Shown here one piece after another: positions 33,735 to 43,489 of a stretch of 64,000 nt of DNA. Each line of letters opens with the position of its first letter. Position 1 is the first letter of the stretch. The translations under genes and the position numbers were made by a program. The stretch is from Bacillus paramycoides (GTDB lineage: Bacteria; Bacillota; Bacilli; Bacillales; Bacillaceae_G), in the NCBI RefSeq assembly GCF_001884235.1, contig NZ_MAOI01000085.1, positions 1 to 64,000 of the forward strand, written 5' to 3'. Under the pieces are notes generated by a model that saw only the letters and a program-made list of their open reading frames with translations, was not told the DNA's origin and ran no database searches.

Positions 33735-34700
33735 ATGGCTATAAATGAAAAGAGAGAGTTAGCTACATTTGCTGGTGGGTGTTTCTGGTGCATGGTTTCA
33801 CCGTTTGAAGAGATGGAAGGAATTATACAGGTTGTTTCAGGCTATACAGGCGGCCATAAAGAGGATCCGACGTATAAAGAAGTGTGTTCGGAAACTACTG
33901 GACATTATGAAGCAGTACAAATTACATTTGATGCAAATAAAATGCCGTATGAAGAGTTGTTAAATATATATTGGAGACAAATTGACCCGACTGATATTGG
34001 AGGGCAATTCCACGACCGTGGGCAGTCTTATGAAACGGTGATTTTTTACCATAATGAAGAACAACATAGACGAGCAGAGGCTTCAAAAGAAGAGCTTGCG
34101 AAGGGTGGACGTTTTTCAAAGCCAATTGCTACAAAAATATTGCCAGCTGCTACATTTTATCCAGCTGAAGAATATCATCAAGGATATCATAGGAAAAATA
34201 CATTCCGCTATGAACTATACCGCAAGGGCTCAGGGCGCGATGCTTTTATTAAAAAGCACTGGCCGAAGGACAATGCTCATTTAAAAGAAAGATTAAACGA
34301 GATGCAATTTTATGTGACCCAGGAAAATGGGACAGAACCACCATTTCAGAATGAGTATTGGAATTATAAAGAAGAGGGTTTATATGTAGATATTGTTTCT
34401 GGTGAACCATTGTTCACTTCTATAGATAAATTCGATAGCGGATGCGGATGGCCGAGTTTTACGAAACCGGTTCTGTCAGCTAGTGTAAAAGAGAAAATGG
34501 ATGTTAGTCATAATATGACGCGTACGGAAGTGAGAAGTAAAGAAGGAGATTCACATCTAGGGCATGTATTCCCAGATGGCCCAGGGCCAAATGGCCTTCG
34601 TTATTGTATTAATTCAGCGGCTCTTCGATTTATCCCAAAAGAGAAGTTAGAAGAAGAGGGATATGGTGATTTCTTAATTCTGTTTGGCAATAAAAAATAA
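33735..34700 (+). CDS. msrAB: Fused methionine sulfoxide reductase MsrA-MsrB
   Basis: 321-aa bifunctional repair enzyme. MsrA (about 1-160) has the catalytic GGCFWCM motif and reduces S-sulfoxides. MsrB (about 180-318) has the [17 protein letters not shown] and [11 protein letters not shown] motifs, the last with its catalytic Cys, and reduces R-sulfoxides. Only the first of the two CxxC zinc pairs usually seen in MsrB might be missing: the segment DSGCGWP has one Cys, so this looks like the zinc-free type. GGGGTGAAAT precedes the ATG at 33735. The gene is monocistronic with its own terminator. Confidence 0.95.
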   Translation: MAINEKRELATFAGGCFWCMVSPFEEMEGIIQVVSGYTGGHKEDPTYKEVCSETTGHYEAVQITFDANKMPYEELLNIYWRQIDPTDIGGQFHDRGQSYETVIFYHNEEQHRRAEASKEELAKGGRFSKPIATKILPAATFYPAEEYHQGYHRKNTFRYELYRKGSGRDAFIKKHWPKDNAHLKERLNEMQFYVTQENGTEPPFQNEYWNYKEEGLYVDIVSGEPLFTSIDKFDSGCGWPSFTKPVLSASVKEKMDVSHNMTRTEVRSKEGDSHLGHVFPDGPGPNGLRYCINSAALRFIPKEKLEEEGYGDFLILFGNKK

Positions 34701-34730
34701 CCTCGCAGTTAGCGAGGTTATTTTTTTATT
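34696..34730. terminator. Terminator between msrAB and the RND pump gene
   Basis: AATAACCTCGC (34696-34706) pairs with GCGAGGTTATT (34712-34722), followed by T7. It overlaps the 3' end of the convergent RND gene. Confidence 0.88.
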
Positions 34731-37700
34731 TTGCTTTTTTCTTTTTAAATTTACTTAGTGCTTCATAAACGATTGGTACGATAAGAAGTGTTAATAATGT
34801 TGAACTTGTTAATCCACCAATTACGGTTACTCCAAGTCCTTTAGAAATTAAGCCGCTACCTTCAAATCCTAATGCAAGCGGAATAAGAGCCCCGATTGTT
34901 GCAATTGCAGTCATTAAGATAGGACGTAGACGTGTTGCGCCAGCCTCTAGTAATGCTTCACGTGTTGATAGACCTTCGTTTTCTTTATGAATAACGCGGT
35001 CAATAAGTACGATTGCATTCGTTACAACGATACCAATTAACATAAGAGCCCCAATCATTGCGGATACACTTAATGTTTCGCCAGAGATTAATAGGGCAAC
35101 AAGTGCACCAATGATTGTGAATGGTAGCGAGAATAAGATTGCAAATGGTGCAAGAGCACCGCCAAATGTAACGACAAGGACGAAGTATACAATGGCAATT
35201 GCAGCTAACATCGCTAAGCCAAGTTGCTTAAATGATTCTTGAATATCTTTTGTAACACCGCCCATAGAAACGTCTACACCAGAAGGGAGATCCATTTTAT
35301 CCACTTCTTTTTGAACTGCAGCCGATGCTTTTGAAACGTCATCAGATGTTAATTTTGCACTTACTGCTGCATAAACGCGGCCATCTCGATGTGTTACGGT
35401 GTTAGAAGTTTCACCTTCTTTTACAGTCATAACATCTTTAACAGCAACTTCATTACCGAGTGGTGTTGTAATTTTACGATTCGTTAAATCATCAATCGTT
35501 TCATAGTTTTGTTTTTCAGTCTCTACATATACATTTATATCTTTATTATCTTTTTTAATCGTTGTAAGAACAGGGCGGTCGTGTTGATTAGAAAGTCCCA
35601 TTCCAATTTGGGCAGCAGTTAGCCCCATTTTACTTAGCTTTTCTTGATCTGCGACTAAAGTGTATTCTGCATATGTTTTCGCAATACTAGAGTCTACGTC
35701 TTTTAAGTCTTTATTTTTCTTCATGATATTTTGAATATCTTTAACGACAGGCTTAATTTCTTCAGAGCTATCTCCATAAACGTATAGTTTAATTTCGTTA
35801 CTACCGCCACTTGCTCCGAAATCTTGGTTTTTCCATTCGCCTTTTCCAGACATCTTTTGTAAATCTTTAACGACTTGTTCTTTCTCTTTTTCGAAGTTCT
35901 TCGTATCGTTATCATATTGAACGAAGAACATAGCTTGATTTGTTTTACCAGGGCTCATTGGGTTTTCGCCACCTAATGAGAATTGAATTGTTTTGACGTC
36001 TTTTTTATCTTGGAAGTGCTTTTCAGCTTTCGTTGCAATTTTTTCAACGTCTTCTAACGTTTGACCTGGCTCAGGGTTGTATGTTGCAATAATCATTTTT
36101 TCTTCTTCAGATGGTAAGAAGCTGACACCGATAATTGGTACCAATGCAAGGCTACCTACTAATAGAAGGACGGCGATACTTGATGTAATAATTTTATGGT
36201 TTAACGCCCATCGAAGTATGCGTTTATATCCGTTTGCTAATTTGCTTGGTTTTTCTTCATGATGCACTTCTTTTTCTCTCATACTCTCTTTCTTGAATAA
36301 GGAGTGAGCTAGCATTGGTACAATTGTAATTGCCACTAGTAATGACGCTAATAAAGCAAAGACAATAGTTAAAGCGAATGGTAAGAACATTTCACCAATC
36401 ATACCTTTTACAAGTCCAAGAGGTAAGAATACAGCAATTGTTACAATTGTAGAAGACATAATCGGGATAAACATTTCTTTCGTAGCTTCACGAATTAAAT
36501 CTTTCCCACGTAATTTCTCTTCTGATAACGACATACGTCGGTAAATATTTTCAATAACAACAATTGAATCATCGACAACGCGTCCGATAGCGACCGTCAT
36601 TGCTCCAAGTGTCATAATGTTAAGTGTAATATCCATTTGTTTTATTACTAAGACTGCAATTAATAAAGAAAGTGGTATAGAAACGACAGAGATTAGTGTT
36701 GTTCGAATGTTTCTTAGGAACAACATAATAATAATAATCGCAAAGATAGCACCGAAAATAGCTTTGCTAAGCATTGTTTCAACTGATTTTTCGATCGGTG
36801 CACCTTGGTCGAATGTTGAAATGATCTCTAAATCCTTATATTTTTTCTCAAGGTCTTTTACTTTATCTTTAACTGCATTTACAACATCAACTGTATTCGC
36901 ATCAGCAGCCTTCACAATTTGAATTCCGATTGCTTCTTTTCCATTTGTTCGAGAAATAGATTCTGCTTTTCCGACTTCTTTAATATCAGCAATTTCTTCT
37001 AATGTGACCGTTGGTATGCCGTTCATAGCGGCTGGATTCATTTGCGGCGTTTGTGCACCAGCTCCAGCATTTTGACTACCTTGGCCGCTCGGTGATGAAG
37101 GTACAGCTGGGATTTTTAGTTCTTTTAATGCTTTAATTGTTGTGATATTTCCATCTACAACAACTGATTTTTCCGTGTCTTTAAATGTATATAAGCCAAG
37201 TGGTAAAGATACGTCCGATCCTTTAATAATATTTTTTACAGTATCTTCACTTAAACCTAATTCTTTCATCTTATCTTGTTTGAAGACAAGCTGTACTTCG
37301 TCTACTTGTTGACCTGTGATTTGAACAGATGCGACACCATCAAGTCCTTTTAAACCTGGAACAACATTTTTTTCAACATTTTCAGTTAAGGTAGCTAAAG
37401 ATTCATTTTTACTTGCTACGCTTAATGAAATAACTGGAAAGGCATTAAAGTTTACTCGAGAGACTTTCGGATCTTTCACACCTTCCGGCAGTTTCATATT
37501 TGTGAGTGCCTCTTTAACTTCTGTTTCGGCTTTTTCCATATTTTTATCAAAATCATATTCTATTTGAATAGAAGATGCATTTTGATAAGATGATGAGCTA
37601 ACAACGTTTACGCCGCTTAAATTTTGCAGTTGCTCTTCCATCGGTTTTGACACTTTATCAGCTACTTCAGCTGGTGTAGCACCAGGATAAACCGTAGTTA

Positions 37701-37842
37701 CTGTTACAATCGGTGTTGTAATATCAGGAATTGTCTCCAGCTTCATATTGAGTCCAGAATAAATACCTGCGATAGTAACAATAATGGTTAGTAGCCAAAC
37801 TGCGAACTTATTTTTTAACGAGAAATTGATGATTTTGTTCAT
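34726..37842 (-). CDS. swrC: RND-family efflux transporter (SwrC/YerP-like)
   Basis: 1038-aa RND permease of the AcrB/HAE family. It has TM1 (about 12-30), two large extracytoplasmic loops and two six-helix bundles (about 335-520 and 860-1030). The family motif with tandem Asp residues in TM4 is visible as GRVVDDSIVVIENI. A low-complexity Ser/Gly/Ala/Gln insert (about 250-275) lies in the first loop. The B. subtilis homologue SwrC exports surfactin and other amphiphiles; here the substrate is inferred only. Convergent with msrAB and divergent from its likely TetR repressor. Confidence 0.92.
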   Translation of the reverse strand: MNKIINFSLKNKFAVWLLTIIVTIAGIYSGLNMKLETIPDITTPIVTVTTVYPGATPAEVADKVSKPMEEQLQNLSGVNVVSSSSYQNASSIQIEYDFDKNMEKAETEVKEALTNMKLPEGVKDPKVSRVNFNAFPVISLSVASKNESLATLTENVEKNVVPGLKGLDGVASVQITGQQVDEVQLVFKQDKMKELGLSEDTVKNIIKGSDVSLPLGLYTFKDTEKSVVVDGNITTIKALKELKIPAVPSSPSGQGSQNAGAGAQTPQMNPAAMNGIPTVTLEEIADIKEVGKAESISRTNGKEAIGIQIVKAADANTVDVVNAVKDKVKDLEKKYKDLEIISTFDQGAPIEKSVETMLSKAIFGAIFAIIIIMLFLRNIRTTLISVVSIPLSLLIAVLVIKQMDITLNIMTLGAMTVAIGRVVDDSIVVIENIYRRMSLSEEKLRGKDLIREATKEMFIPIMSSTIVTIAVFLPLGLVKGMIGEMFLPFALTIVFALLASLLVAITIVPMLAHSLFKKESMREKEVHHEEKPSKLANGYKRILRWALNHKIITSSIAVLLLVGSLALVPIIGVSFLPSEEEKMIIATYNPEPGQTLEDVEKIATKAEKHFQDKKDVKTIQFSLGGENPMSPGKTNQAMFFVQYDNDTKNFEKEKEQVVKDLQKMSGKGEWKNQDFGASGGSNEIKLYVYGDSSEEIKPVVKDIQNIMKKNKDLKDVDSSIAKTYAEYTLVADQEKLSKMGLTAAQIGMGLSNQHDRPVLTTIKKDNKDINVYVETEKQNYETIDDLTNRKITTPLGNEVAVKDVMTVKEGETSNTVTHRDGRVYAAVSAKLTSDDVSKASAAVQKEVDKMDLPSGVDVSMGGVTKDIQESFKQLGLAMLAAIAIVYFVLVVTFGGALAPFAILFSLPFTIIGALVALLISGETLSVSAMIGALMLIGIVVTNAIVLIDRVIHKENEGLSTREALLEAGATRLRPILMTAIATIGALIPLALGFEGSGLISKGLGVTVIGGLTSSTLLTLLIVPIVYEALSKFKKKKAK

Positions 37843-37866
37843 GTTTGCGCTCCCTTTTTATTGTAT

Positions 37867-37880
37867 TGACCAATCGGTCA
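37867..37880. promoter_or_regulatory. TetR-type operator 1
   Basis: TGACCAATCGGTCA has arms TGACC/GGTCA around a 4-bp centre. It lies 25 bp upstream of the RND gene start codon. Confidence 0.8.
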
Positions 37881-37899
37881 GTCTAATACACAATATAAC

Positions 37900-37913
37900 T
37901 GACCGACTGGTCA
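37900..37913. promoter_or_regulatory. TetR-type operator 2
   Basis: TGACCGACTGGTCA has the same arms as operator 1. The centres are 33 bp apart, about three helical turns, so two dimers could bind on the same face of the DNA. Confidence 0.8.
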
Positions 37914-38136
37914 GTAGTCAATGAAAAGAGATGGTATAATAAAGCTAAAATGTAAGGGGAGAGATTTTTTATTATTCCTTACTGAATTATTAGCTTTTAT
38001 TAATTGAACTTCTAAATAGATAGTAGGCCTCAAAAATAACTTGTTTGTTCCGTTAAATTTTTGGGGAGGAGTCTTGCTGCTTGCTAATATAAGATAAATT
38101 TACATAAGATGCGAAATTAGGCTTAGGAGAGAAGAT

Positions 38137-39012
38137 ATGAAAGAAAAAGAGCGCTTAATTATAGAGATGGCTATGAAGTTATTTGCGACTAAGGGTGTAA
38201 GTGCAACGTCAGTACAAGAAATCGTCACCGCCTGTGGTATATCGAAAGGGGCTTTTTATTTGTATTTTAAATCGAAAGACGAGCTTTTATTAGCGACACT
38301 TCGATATTATTATGACAAAATCCAAAAGAAAATGCTGGATATTGAGGAAGAATCTTTATTACCACGTGAAAAATTCGAAAAACAATTATATTGTCAGTTT
38401 ACTGATGTGCAAAGACATAAAGAATTTATTATTATGCATGCAAGAGAAAATGCAATTCCGTTTAATAAAGAAGTAGAAGAGTTTATGATGCGGATGAAAT
38501 TAGAGTCTCATGCATTTTATCGGAATAGCTTACTGTCCATTTATGGTGAAAAAGTCAGTCCATATTTATTAGATTTGGTAATTATGGTGGAAGGGATATG
38601 CCATGGTTATTTACAGTTAATTATTTTAAATGAGCCAGAAATTGATTTTTCTTATGTTTCTTCATTTATTTTAAAAAGAATAGACCACTTAGTAGAAGGG
38701 CTTCTAGGCTCTTCGGAGGAACCTGTTTTAAATGAGGAAAAGATAGGGGAGTTTTTTTGTAGCTCAGAACTTATTAAAGAACAGGTGAAAGAGCATTTTT
38801 TGAAAGAAATTATTATGTTAAAGCGAACATTAGCAGATCAACTGGAAAATGATGAGGTTTTAGTCACTTTAGATGTTTTAGAATCAGAAATGAAAGTTCA
38901 AAATCCAAGGATTCCAGTTATTCGAGGGATGTTAGCGAATTTGGAAGCGTATAATGATTTGAAGGATTTTCGATTAAGGTTAGCTCGATATTATAATATA
39001 GAGTTGAAATAA
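38137..39012 (+). CDS. TetR/AcrR-family repressor, likely regulator of the RND pump
   Basis: 291-aa regulator with an N-terminal TetR helix-turn-helix (about 5-52: ATSVQEIVTACGISKGAFYLYFKSKDELL) and a long C-terminal ligand domain. This is longer than the common 190-210 aa but similar to YerO, which sits beside SwrC in B. subtilis. It is divergent from the pump gene, with 294 bp between start codons holding two TetR operators. Repression of the pump, relieved by a ligand, is the natural inference. Confidence 0.9.
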   Translation: MKEKERLIIEMAMKLFATKGVSATSVQEIVTACGISKGAFYLYFKSKDELLLATLRYYYDKIQKKMLDIEEESLLPREKFEKQLYCQFTDVQRHKEFIIMHARENAIPFNKEVEEFMMRMKLESHAFYRNSLLSIYGEKVSPYLLDLVIMVEGICHGYLQLIILNEPEIDFSYVSSFILKRIDHLVEGLLGSSEEPVLNEEKIGEFFCSSELIKEQVKEHFLKEIIMLKRTLADQLENDEVLVTLDVLESEMKVQNPRIPVIRGMLANLEAYNDLKDFRLRLARYYNIELK

Positions 39013-39076
39013 TGAAATGTTAGTTTAATCTTTTTGTCTTATTGGCCTGAAGCTACTGAAAGCTTCGTTATTATAA

Positions 39077-39118
39077 AAAAATCCGTTCCTAAATGCTTTC
39101 TAGGAACGGATTTTATTT
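39077..39118. terminator. Bidirectional terminator between tetR and the ABC-F gene
   Basis: AAAATCCGTTCCTA pairs with TAGGAACGGATTTT (39101-39114), with A and T runs on either side. Confidence 0.88.
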
Positions 39119-39145
39119 TACAATTATAATGAAATAATTTAAGGC

Positions 39146-40699
39146 TTATTTATTTTGTTCTGCCCATTCTTCAACATTCCAAGTTTTTGTGATCCAGCCT
39201 TCATAAAATTCTGGTTCGTGACATACAAGAAGGATTGTCCCTTTATATGCTTTCAGAGCTTTTTGAAGTTCTTCCTTTGCTGTAACATCAAGATGGTTTG
39301 TTGGCTCGTCGAATAATATCCAGTTACTTTCTTCACCCATTAGCTTACATAAACGAACTTTTGCTTGCTCGCCACCACTTAATTGACTTAGAGGGCGAGA
39401 TATATGCTCATTTTTCAATCCACATTTCGCTAACATTGCACGGATTTGATGTTGGTCCATGCTAGGGAATGTGTTCCAAACGTCATCAATTGGTGTTATA
39501 TTATCAGCTTTTACTTCTTGTTCGAAGTATGCAGGTTCTAAGAAGTCACCAAGACTCGTTTTACCGCTTAATGGTTTAATTTTTCCTAAAATTGTTTTTA
39601 ATAATGTTGATTTACCAACACCATTACATCCAACGATAGCGATTTTTTCACCGCGTTCAATTGTCATTGTTAGTTTTGGTAGTAATGGGTGTGTATATCC
39701 GATTTCTACATCTTCACCTTCAAAGACGAAACGGCTACTTGCACGACATTCTTTAAATGAGAATTCTGGCTTAATTGCTGTTTCAGGACGATCAATAAGC
39801 TCCATGCGATCAAGCTGTTTTTGACGACTCTTTGCACGACCTGTAGTTGAATAACGAGCCTTGTTCTTCGCAATGAAATCTTCTTGCTTTTTAATAAACT
39901 CACGTTGCTTTTCATAAGCGTTTATATGTTGGTTTTTATTGATTTCTGCTAGTTCTAGGAATTTTTCGTATGTCGCTGTATAGCGCGTCATTTTCGTAAA
40001 TTCTAGATGGAAAATAACATCAACACATTTATTCATAAATTCTGTATCATGGGAAATTAATAAGAATGCATGCGGGTATTCTTTTAAATAATTCGTTAAC
40101 CAATGAATGTGTTCAACGTCTAAATAGTTGGTAGGCTCATCGAGTAATAACACTTCTGGTTGCTCAAGTAAAAGTTTTGCAAGCAATACTTTTGTACGTT
40201 GTCCACCACTTAGTGCTGAAACATCACGATCTAAACCAATCGCATCAATTCCAAGACCTCGTGCTGCTTCTTCGATTTTCATATCTAGTAAATAGAAACC
40301 GCCTGCTTCGAGTGCATCTTGTATTTCTGCCATCTGCTCAAGAAGGTCCTCTAATTCTTCTGGTGTAGCAGTTCCCATTTTTTCTGTAACTTCATTTAAC
40401 GCCTGTTCCTTTTTAAATAAAGGTAAAAAGGCATCAGCTAATACGTCACGAATTGTACGACCAGGTGTTAAAACTGTATGCTGATCTAAGTAACCGTAAT
40501 GTGTGCCCGGTGTCCACTCTACACGACCTTGGTCGTGAATAAGCTGTCCAGTAATAATATTCATAAATGTTGATTTACCAACACCATTTGCACCGACTAA
40601 TCCAACGTGTTCACCTGCTAGTAATCGCATAGATACATCTTTAAATAATGTACGATCACCAAATGTATGTCCTAGTTTTTCGACTGTTAATAAGCTCAT
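39146..40699 (-). CDS. ABC-F family ATPase (YfmM-like)
   Basis: 517-aa protein with two ABC ATPase domains and no membrane segments. Walker A motifs are GANGVGKST (about 39) and GCNGVGKST, signatures LSGGQ and LSGGEQ, and Walker B LLLLDEPTNYLD and ILFDEPTNHLD. A charged linker (about 230-300) joins them. ABC-F proteins bind the ribosomal E site and act in translation or drug protection; the closest type I recognise is YfmM of B. subtilis. The start at 40699 is chosen because GGAGG is about 5 nt upstream and MSLLTVEKLGHTFGDR begins the first domain; an earlier in-frame ATG (40738) lacks a site. Confidence 0.9.
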   Translation of the reverse strand: MSLLTVEKLGHTFGDRTLFKDVSMRLLAGEHVGLVGANGVGKSTFMNIITGQLIHDQGRVEWTPGTHYGYLDQHTVLTPGRTIRDVLADAFLPLFKKEQALNEVTEKMGTATPEELEDLLEQMAEIQDALEAGGFYLLDMKIEEAARGLGIDAIGLDRDVSALSGGQRTKVLLAKLLLEQPEVLLLDEPTNYLDVEHIHWLTNYLKEYPHAFLLISHDTEFMNKCVDVIFHLEFTKMTRYTATYEKFLELAEINKNQHINAYEKQREFIKKQEDFIAKNKARYSTTGRAKSRQKQLDRMELIDRPETAIKPEFSFKECRASSRFVFEGEDVEIGYTHPLLPKLTMTIERGEKIAIVGCNGVGKSTLLKTILGKIKPLSGKTSLGDFLEPAYFEQEVKADNITPIDDVWNTFPSMDQHQIRAMLAKCGLKNEHISRPLSQLSGGEQAKVRLCKLMGEESNWILFDEPTNHLDVTAKEELQKALKAYKGTILLVCHEPEFYEGWITKTWNVEEWAEQNK

Positions 40700-40831
40700 A
40701 GTATCCTCCGTCCAACTTGAAATAGTACCTTGAATCATGATACTAAATTATTGAGTATAATGCTATCCTTTCGAAATGTATCTTTTTGTAAGAAGAATAT
40801 TGTATTTTTTTAGGAAAAAGTTATAATATAA

Positions 40832-40851
40832 ATTAAACGGTGGTCAATTAA
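40832..40851. promoter_or_regulatory. Putative TetR operator, copy 1
   Basis: ATTAAACGGTGGTCAATTAA lies 18 bp upstream of the tetR start. It matches the second copy at 41463-41482 at most positions and is partly palindromic. Confidence 0.65.
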
Positions 40852-40868
40852 AATGTGAGGTATGAAAA

Positions 40869-41441
40869 ATGTCGCCAAGAAGGGCAGTTAAACAAGAATT
40901 AACGAGAGAAATGATTATGAATGTAGCAAGGGACCTATTTATAGCACAAGGGTATCAGCATACTTCAATGCGTAAAATCGCAACGGAACTAGGGTATAGT
41001 CACGGTGCCATCTATTATCATTTTAAAAATAAGGCAGAGCTTTTTTATGCAATGGTAGAACAAGATTTTCAGTTGCTAAATCAAAAGTTAGATGAGATTA
41101 ATGATCAAAATTTTCCACAAGAGGAACAATTAAAAGCTGTTTTATTTGGTTTTATTGAATTTGGTTTGCAAAATCAAAGTCATTATGAAATCATGTTTTT
41201 AATTAGAGATGATGAGTTAAAAGAATGTTTAGCAGATGGCCCAAATGTTAGTTACGAAAAATTTGCTACTGTTGTATCTTCTTTGTGTAATGAGAAGGTA
41301 AATGTAATGACAATATGGTCTGTTTTTCTATCATTACATGGGTTTGTGGCACACTATTGTGGAAGTGATCAAACATTTGAAGAAGTAAGAGGATTAGCTA
41401 AAGTACACGTGGAGTTTATTTCAAAATCGCTTCTTATGTAA
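40869..41441 (+). CDS. TetR-family transcriptional regulator
   Basis: 190-aa repressor-type protein. The N-terminal helix-turn-helix (about 14-60) is MIMNVARDLFIAQGYQHTS...HGAIYYHFKNKAELFYAMV. The C-terminal domain should bind a small ligand. The flanking operator-like repeats, one at its own promoter and one before the downstream epimerase gene, suggest that it represses itself and that gene. It is divergent from the ABC-F gene. Confidence 0.9.
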   Translation: MSPRRAVKQELTREMIMNVARDLFIAQGYQHTSMRKIATELGYSHGAIYYHFKNKAELFYAMVEQDFQLLNQKLDEINDQNFPQEEQLKAVLFGFIEFGLQNQSHYEIMFLIRDDELKECLADGPNVSYEKFATVVSSLCNEKVNVMTIWSVFLSLHGFVAHYCGSDQTFEEVRGLAKVHVEFISKSLLM

Positions 41442-41462
41442 GTGATTTTCTTTTTAATATTA

Positions 41463-41482
41463 ATTGAACAGTGGTTAATTAA
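41463..41482. promoter_or_regulatory. Putative TetR operator, copy 2
   Basis: ATTGAACAGTGGTTAATTAA lies between tetR and the epimerase gene, just before the ribosome site GGGAGGGA. It aligns with copy 1 with 4 mismatches in 20. Confidence 0.65.
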
Positions 41483-41498
41483 TTGGGAGGGATTTATA

Positions 41499-42437
41499 AT
41501 GAAAAAAGCTTTAGTGCTAGGAGCATCTGGATCAATGGGGTATGCAATTGTAAAAGAATTATGTAACCGGGGAATTCACGTAGTGGCCTTTGCGAGGAAT
41601 AAAGGAAAATTAGAGGTATTATTTTCTGGAGAAGAAAATGTGAAAGTTGTAGCGGGAGATGTATTTATACAGGAGGATATAATGGAAGCTGCGAAAGGCG
41701 TTGATATTATATTCCATGCTGTAAACATTCCATATTCGGAGTGGGAGAAACAGCAAGCAAAGTTATTAATAAATATATTAGAGGTAACGAGATACTATGG
41801 TATCAAGTTAGGGATAGTTGATAATATTTATGCGTATGGAGAGCAAGGACGAGAGCTTGTAAAAGAAGATGCTGAAAAGAGACCACATACAAAGAAAGGG
41901 AAAATTCGTTTGCAACTTGAAGAGATGGCAAAACAGGCGAATGTACAAATGTTTATTGCTCATTTCCCTGATTTTTATGGTCCAAATGCAGAAAGCACAC
42001 TTGTCCATCATACATTAAAAGGAGTACTTGCAGATAAAGTGTCTAGTTTCGTTGGAGATAAAAAGATTGCACGTGAATATATTTTTACACCAGATGGTGC
42101 AAAAGCGATAGTTGAATTAGCATTACGTGATGAAGCGTACGGGCAAAATTGGAATATACCAGGATGTGGCGTGATTACAGGGGAAGAGATGATTCAATAT
42201 ATGAGAGAGTTAGTAGGGTATAAAAAATCGATAATAGCGGTAAATAAGGGGGCTATTAGGATACTAGGACTATTAGATAAACAAATGAAGGAATTTGTGG
42301 AGATGTTATATTTAGTAGAAAGACCAGTTATATTAAGTGGTGAAAAATATGAAGAGTATATAGGAGAAATTCCTAAAACGCCTTATTACGAGGGGATAAG
42401 AGAAACTATTGAGTATATGGGTAAAATGAAACGTTAA
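41499..42437 (+). CDS. NAD-dependent epimerase/SDR-family protein
   Basis: 312-aa extended SDR protein starting MKKALVLGASGSMGYAIVKEL, with the nucleotide-binding GASGSMG motif. The family serine/tyrosine region is weak: DNIYAYGEQGRELVKED carries a YG element, but a clear YxxxK is not evident. That suggests an atypical SDR, possibly a quinone/sugar reductase-like protein. The substrate is unknown. Start at 41499 with GGGAGGGA upstream. It probably belongs to the regulon of the upstream TetR protein. Confidence 0.82.
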   Translation: MKKALVLGASGSMGYAIVKELCNRGIHVVAFARNKGKLEVLFSGEENVKVVAGDVFIQEDIMEAAKGVDIIFHAVNIPYSEWEKQQAKLLINILEVTRYYGIKLGIVDNIYAYGEQGRELVKEDAEKRPHTKKGKIRLQLEEMAKQANVQMFIAHFPDFYGPNAESTLVHHTLKGVLADKVSSFVGDKKIAREYIFTPDGAKAIVELALRDEAYGQNWNIPGCGVITGEEMIQYMRELVGYKKSIIAVNKGAIRILGLLDKQMKEFVEMLYLVERPVILSGEKYEEYIGEIPKTPYYEGIRETIEYMGKMKR

Positions 42438-42474
42438 TTAATTGGAATGCCTGCAAATAGTGGAGAATAATATT

Positions 42475-42511
42475 AAAAAAAGTTACTTCTGTAAATAGAA
42501 GTAACTTTTTT
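42475..42511. terminator. Bidirectional terminator
   Basis: AAAAAAGTTACTTCT pairs with AGAAGTAACTTTTTT; it separates the epimerase gene from the minus-strand glycosyltransferase gene. Confidence 0.88.
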
Positions 42512-42512
42512 A

Positions 42513-43451
42513 TTAAGCCTCTTGTTTTACTTTACTAACTTTTTTTTCTGCTACAATGAAATGTGGTCTACGCTTTGTTTCATAATAAATACGACCAATG
42601 TATTCACCGATAACTCCTAGGAAAATGAGTTGAATGCCACCGATAAATAATATGGCAGAAATTAATGTAAAGTATCCTGGTACATCGACGCCGCTAACGG
42701 TGATTTGAATAAATGTAGTGATTACATATAAAACAGCTAAAAGCGTTGTTAACAATCCGAGATATATAGATAATCGCAATGGTTTATTGTTAAACGAAAT
42801 TACACCATCTATCCCGTAATTTAATAACTTAGAGAAAGTCCATTTACTTTCTCCGTCAGAACGTAATACATTTTCGTACTCAATAATTTGTTCTTTGAAA
42901 CCAATCCAAGAAAATAAACCTTTTGAAAAACGATTGTATTCAGTTAGAGAAAGTAATGAATCGACTGCACTTCTACTTAAAAGTCTAAAATCACCGATGC
43001 CATCTACTAGCTCAATATCAACGAATTTATTCATGACTTTATAATATAAGCGAGAAACGAAAGAGCGTACTGGTGAATCACCCGTTCTAGTTCGCTTTGC
43101 AATTACTTGATCATAGCCGTTATTATAGCCGTCTAACATATCTTTTATTAGTTCGGGTGGATGTTGTAGATCAGCATCCATAATAACTACAGCGTCGCCT
43201 GTAGCGTACTTTAGACCGGCAAGCATGGCAGCTTCTTTTCCAAAATTCCTACTAAATGATATATAATGCACATTTGAGTCTGAATTGGCTAGGTCACGTA
43301 GAATCTCTAATGTTTTATCTTTACTTCCATCATTGACGAAAACAAATTCATAATCAGTAGTTAGCTTATGAATTTCAAGAGAAGTCTCTGAATAGAAAGC
43401 TCGAAGTACCTTCTCCTCATTATAACAAGGTACTACTATTGAAAGGGTCAT
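42513..43451 (-). CDS. CsbB/GtrB-like undecaprenyl-phosphate glycosyltransferase
   Basis: 312-aa GT2-family enzyme. The catalytic domain (about 1-230) has VVPCYNEEK, NDGSKD and the DADLQHPPE motif for metal/sugar-nucleotide binding. Two C-terminal TM helices (about 232-255 and 268-292) anchor it to the membrane. CsbB-type enzymes load a sugar onto undecaprenyl phosphate, which YfhO-type transferases then use to decorate lipoteichoic acid. The yfhO-type gene is immediately upstream on the same strand, matching the B. subtilis pairing. Confidence 0.9.
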   Translation of the reverse strand: MTLSIVVPCYNEEKVLRAFYSETSLEIHKLTTDYEFVFVNDGSKDKTLEILRDLANSDSNVHYISFSRNFGKEAAMLAGLKYATGDAVVIMDADLQHPPELIKDMLDGYNNGYDQVIAKRTRTGDSPVRSFVSRLYYKVMNKFVDIELVDGIGDFRLLSRSAVDSLLSLTEYNRFSKGLFSWIGFKEQIIEYENVLRSDGESKWTFSKLLNYGIDGVISFNNKPLRLSIYLGLLTTLLAVLYVITTFIQITVSGVDVPGYFTLISAILFIGGIQLIFLGVIGEYIGRIYYETKRRPHFIVAEKKVSKVKQEA

Positions 43452-43489
43452 GTTAGAACCTCCTTAGGTGTAATTTTAAACTGGGCATG

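Noticed and set aside
38074-38097. A short leader peptide (TTG start, seven codons plus stop) behind GGGGAGGAG before the tetR gene
   Set aside because: The ribosome site is good but the start is TTG, the peptide has no regulatory codon pattern, and no attenuator hairpin follows.
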